A stretch of DNA of 7,765 nt, taken from contig JAAYRN010000025.1 of NCBI GenBank assembly GCA_012518765.1, positions 1-7,765 of the forward strand, in the 5' to 3' direction. The notes under the pieces were generated by a model, which was given only the letters and a program-made list of their open reading frames with translations, had not been told where the DNA came from and ran no database searches. This document shows, piece after piece, positions 6,301 to 7,765 of this stretch. The number at the start of each line of letters is the position of its first letter. Positions within the stretch are counted from its first letter, which is position 1. Both the position numbers and the translations under genes were made by a program. This DNA comes from Bacteroidales bacterium. Its GTDB lineage: Bacteria; Bacteroidota; Bacteroidia; Bacteroidales; WCHB1-69.

Positions 6301-7765
6301 GGACAAAACGAAACGACCATCGTCATCATGCCATGGATGCTTTGACAGTTGCTTTTACAAAAAGAAGTTTTATACAGTATTTGAATAATTTAAATGCAAG
6401 AAGAAAAGATGAATACGATGAAGGAATTAGTAATACGGGTGATAGAAAGTCAATTGAAACATCAGACCTTAAAATTTCAACCCGTGATGTTTTAGGTATA
6501 GAAGAAAAAGAAACCATTACTTTAACAGACGATAACGGCAATAAAAAAAGAATATTTAAAGAGCCCATGCCTAATTTTCGTCAAGTTGCCAAAGAACATT
6601 TGGAAAATGTGCTGATTTCGCATAAGGCTAAAAATAAAGTTGTTACTCAAAACATTAATAAAGCCAAAAATGAAGTAACCTCAATTGTAAAAGATAAGGA
6701 CGGCAAAGAAAGAACCATAAAAGGGCAAATCGTAAAAACCCCAAGAGGACAACTACACAAGGAAACGGTTTATGGAAAATATCGTTATTACGAAAGCAAA
6801 GAAGAAAAAATCAATGCAAAATTTGATAAAGAAACTATAGATAAAGTTTCAAATCCTTTATACAGAAAATTATTATTAGAAAGATTAGCAGTAAATGACA
6901 ATGATTCTAAAAAGGCATTTACAGGTAAAAATGCTTTGAGTAAAACACCAATTTATTTAAATAAAGGAAAAACAAAAAAACTTCCCGAAAAAGTAAAATT
7001 AGTTTGGTTGGAAGATAATTATTCTATCCGAAAAGATATTACACCTGAGAACTTTAAAAATGAAAAATTAATAGAGAAAATTTTAGATGAAGGTATTAAA
7101 AGAATATTGAAAGACAGATTAGAGCAATTTGATAATGACCCTAAAAAAGCTTTTTCAGATTTAGATAAAAATCCGATTTGGCTTAATAAAGAAAAAGGAA
7201 TTTCAATTAAACGAGTAAAGATAAGCGGAGTAAAAAATGCCGAACCTTTGCATTACAAAAAGGATCATTTGGGTAATGATATTTTAAATAAACGAGGCAA
7301 TAAAATTCCTGTTGATTTTGTGAGTACGGGAAATAATCATCATGTTGCAGTATATCGTTCGCCTGTTTTGGATAAAAAAGGGCAAACAGTAGTAGATGAC
7401 AATGGAGAGACTAAGTATGAATTACAAGAAAATATTGTTTCGTTTTATGAGGCAGTAGCGCGTATTAATGAGGGTTTACCGGTAATTGATAAAACATATA
7501 ATCAACATTTGGGTTGGGAGTTTTTGTTTACCATGAAGCAAAACGAAATGTTTGTTTTCCCAAATGAAAAAACAGGATTTAATCCCAATGAAACGGACTT
7601 ATTAGACCCAAGCAATAAAGCAATTATCAGTCCGAATTTATTTAGAGTGCAGAAAATAGCAATAGGAGATTATTGGTTTAGACATCATTTAGAAACGACT
7701 GTTGAAACTAAATCTGATTTGAAAGATATAACATATAAACGATTAAGTTTAGTTAGTATTAAGAA
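3351..7765 (+). CDS. cas9: CRISPR-associated endonuclease Cas9, large Bacteroidetes type (probably II-C), C-terminus cut by window edge
   Basis: RNA-guided DNA endonuclease, open for 1471 codons to the right edge without a stop. The ATG at 3351 starts MKKILGLDLGTNSIGW, the RuvC-I motif with catalytic Asp8. The Arg-rich bridge helix follows (about 60-85: KRGARRNLNRYQDRRR), then NKKRGYRSSRK (about 132-142) and a long recognition lobe up to about 700. RuvC-II is RIELAREL with Glu736. The HNH domain has DIEHIIPQS (His820) and RETNLDKGN (Asn843), the 23-residue spacing seen in other Cas9s. RuvC-III is HRHHAMDALTVAF with His993 and Asp996. At least 475 residues follow RuvC-III, forming the guide-holding and PAM-interacting region, with GNNHHVAVY near 1327-1335 and GDYWFRHHLETTVE near 1440. 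The HNH Asp is Glu819 here. Probably only the last few dozen residues are missing. No frameshift or stop was seen, so the enzyme looks active. Subtype II-C is inferred from resemblance to Bacteroidetes Cas9s; cas1 and cas2 are not visible. Base composition is clearly more AT-rich than the genes to the left, consistent with acquisition by transfer. Confidence 0.97.
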   Translation, partial: MKKILGLDLGTNSIGWAYVIEDESFENSEIKQIGVRVNPLTTDEQSNFEKGKSFSINKDRTLKRGARRNLNRYQDRRRNLIEVLRNANIIGHNTILTENGKNTTHQTWELRAKSASERIEKEELARVLLAINKKRGYRSSRKVKNEEDGQIIDGMAVAKQLYEENITPGQLVFQRLMEGKKSIPDFYRSDLQTEFDKVWNFQKQIYPEILTDSFYDELKGKGQKATSALFWKTYGFNTAEIKDLDEDLKNEKTIKLTKRQQKKLQEYKWRSEAVFKQLEKEEVAFVLTEINNNLNNSSGYLGAISDRSKELFFNKQTVGQYLYQQIKENRHTPLKNQVFYRQDYLDEFEKIWETQSKYHSELTEKLKTEIRDIVIFYQRKLKSQKGLISFCEFESKEIEINGKKKTIGLRVAPKSSFLFQEFKIWQNLNNVVIRKKGNKKRTVKQDNQASLFEEEKEIFVLDLESKQLLFDELNFKGNLNANKIIELLGYKPTDWEMNYSQLEGNRTNKALYEAYLKILETEGYDVKEILKVKSNKDEVELDELKISAIEIKNMVRDIFQVLKIDTEILEFDAELDGKDFENQKSYQLWHLLYSYESDNSQSGNETLYKLLEKKFGFTKEHGQILANVSLQDDYGNLSTKAMRNIYPFIKENQFSMACELAGYRHSKHSLTKEEIENRQLDDKLEPLKKNSLRQPVVEKILNQMVNVVNTLIDKENDQLEAEGKERNFRFDEVRIELARELKKNAKERAEMTVSVNAGKLAHEKIFNILQTEFSIKNPTRNDIIRYRLYEELKNNGYKDLYTDKYIPREILFSKQVDIEHIIPQSRLFDNSFSNKTIVYRETNLDKGNQTAYDYIESKFSNEDLEKYVGRITSLNKTWSKDKPEEGISKAKYKKLLKKESEIGDGFIERDLRESQYIAKKAKEMLFNITRSVVSTSGNITNRLREDWDLINVMKELNLPKYRELGLTEMEERKYGQQVEVIKDWTKRNDHRHHAMDALTVAFTKRSFIQYLNNLNARRKDEYDEGISNTGDRKSIETSDLKISTRDVLGIEEKETITLTDDNGNKKRIFKEPMPNFRQVAKEHLENVLISHKAKNKVVTQNINKAKNEVTSIVKDKDGKERTIKGQIVKTPRGQLHKETVYGKYRYYESKEEKINAKFDKETIDKVSNPLYRKLLLERLAVNDNDSKKAFTGKNALSKTPIYLNKGKTKKLPEKVKLVWLEDNYSIRKDITPENFKNEKLIEKILDEGIKRILKDRLEQFDNDPKKAFSDLDKNPIWLNKEKGISIKRVKISGVKNAEPLHYKKDHLGNDILNKRGNKIPVDFVSTGNNHHVAVYRSPVLDKKGQTVVDDNGETKYELQENIVSFYEAVARINEGLPVIDKTYNQHLGWEFLFTMKQNEMFVFPNEKTGFNPNETDLLDPSNKAIISPNLFRVQKIAIGDYWFRHHLETTVETKSDLKDITYKRLSLVSIK

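Noticed and set aside
3992..6568. Minus-strand open frames inside cas9 (around 3992-4228, 5909-6133 and 6326-6568)
   Set aside because: They lie antisense to a continuous, well-recognised Cas9 frame. Their Ser, Leu and Phe-rich translations are what an AT-rich coding strand gives in reverse.

Overview
The window looks like a piece of a Bacteroidota (Bacteroidetes) chromosome. It is AT-rich. Several genes are preceded by the Bacteroidetes -7 box (TAnnTTTG) and lack clear Shine-Dalgarno sites. The protein families on the left (a secreted C69-type dipeptidase, L11 methyltransferase, triosephosphate isomerase, a DUF1573 exported protein) are typical of that phylum. I cannot name a genus.

Left part (1-3048): four genes in a row, all on the minus strand, so transcription runs right to left: a DUF1573 exported protein (2557-3048), tpiA (1689-2465), prmA (855-1688, whose GTG start directly abuts the tpiA stop) and a C69/U34-type dipeptidase that runs off the left edge (1-785). 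These are ordinary chromosomal genes. tpiA and prmA are almost certainly co-transcribed. DUF1573 and the dipeptidase each have a recognisable Bacteroidetes promoter of their own.

Middle (3049-3350): a divergent intergenic region without protein genes, but not empty. On the minus strand it carries what I read as a tracrRNA gene (about 3173-3258). It has a perfect -7 box (TACCTTTG), an anti-repeat complementary to a repeat beginning TTGTGAATTGCTTT, a nexus-like segment, and a strong intrinsic terminator (10-bp stem, ACCA loop, T5). The cas9 promoter points the other way, and a short dyad lies between the two promoters.

Right part (3351-7765): one very long open frame on the plus strand, a Cas9 of at least 1471 residues cut by the right edge. 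The RuvC and HNH catalytic positions are all present (Asp8, Glu736, His820, Asn843, His993, Asp996), with Glu819 where better-known Cas9s have Asp. Sequence style and neighbourhood suggest a large Bacteroidetes type II-C effector. cas1, cas2 and the CRISPR array are not in the window; if present they should lie beyond the right edge. Tracr-crRNA pairing would let Cas9 cut invading DNA. The left-hand genes have no evident link to that system.
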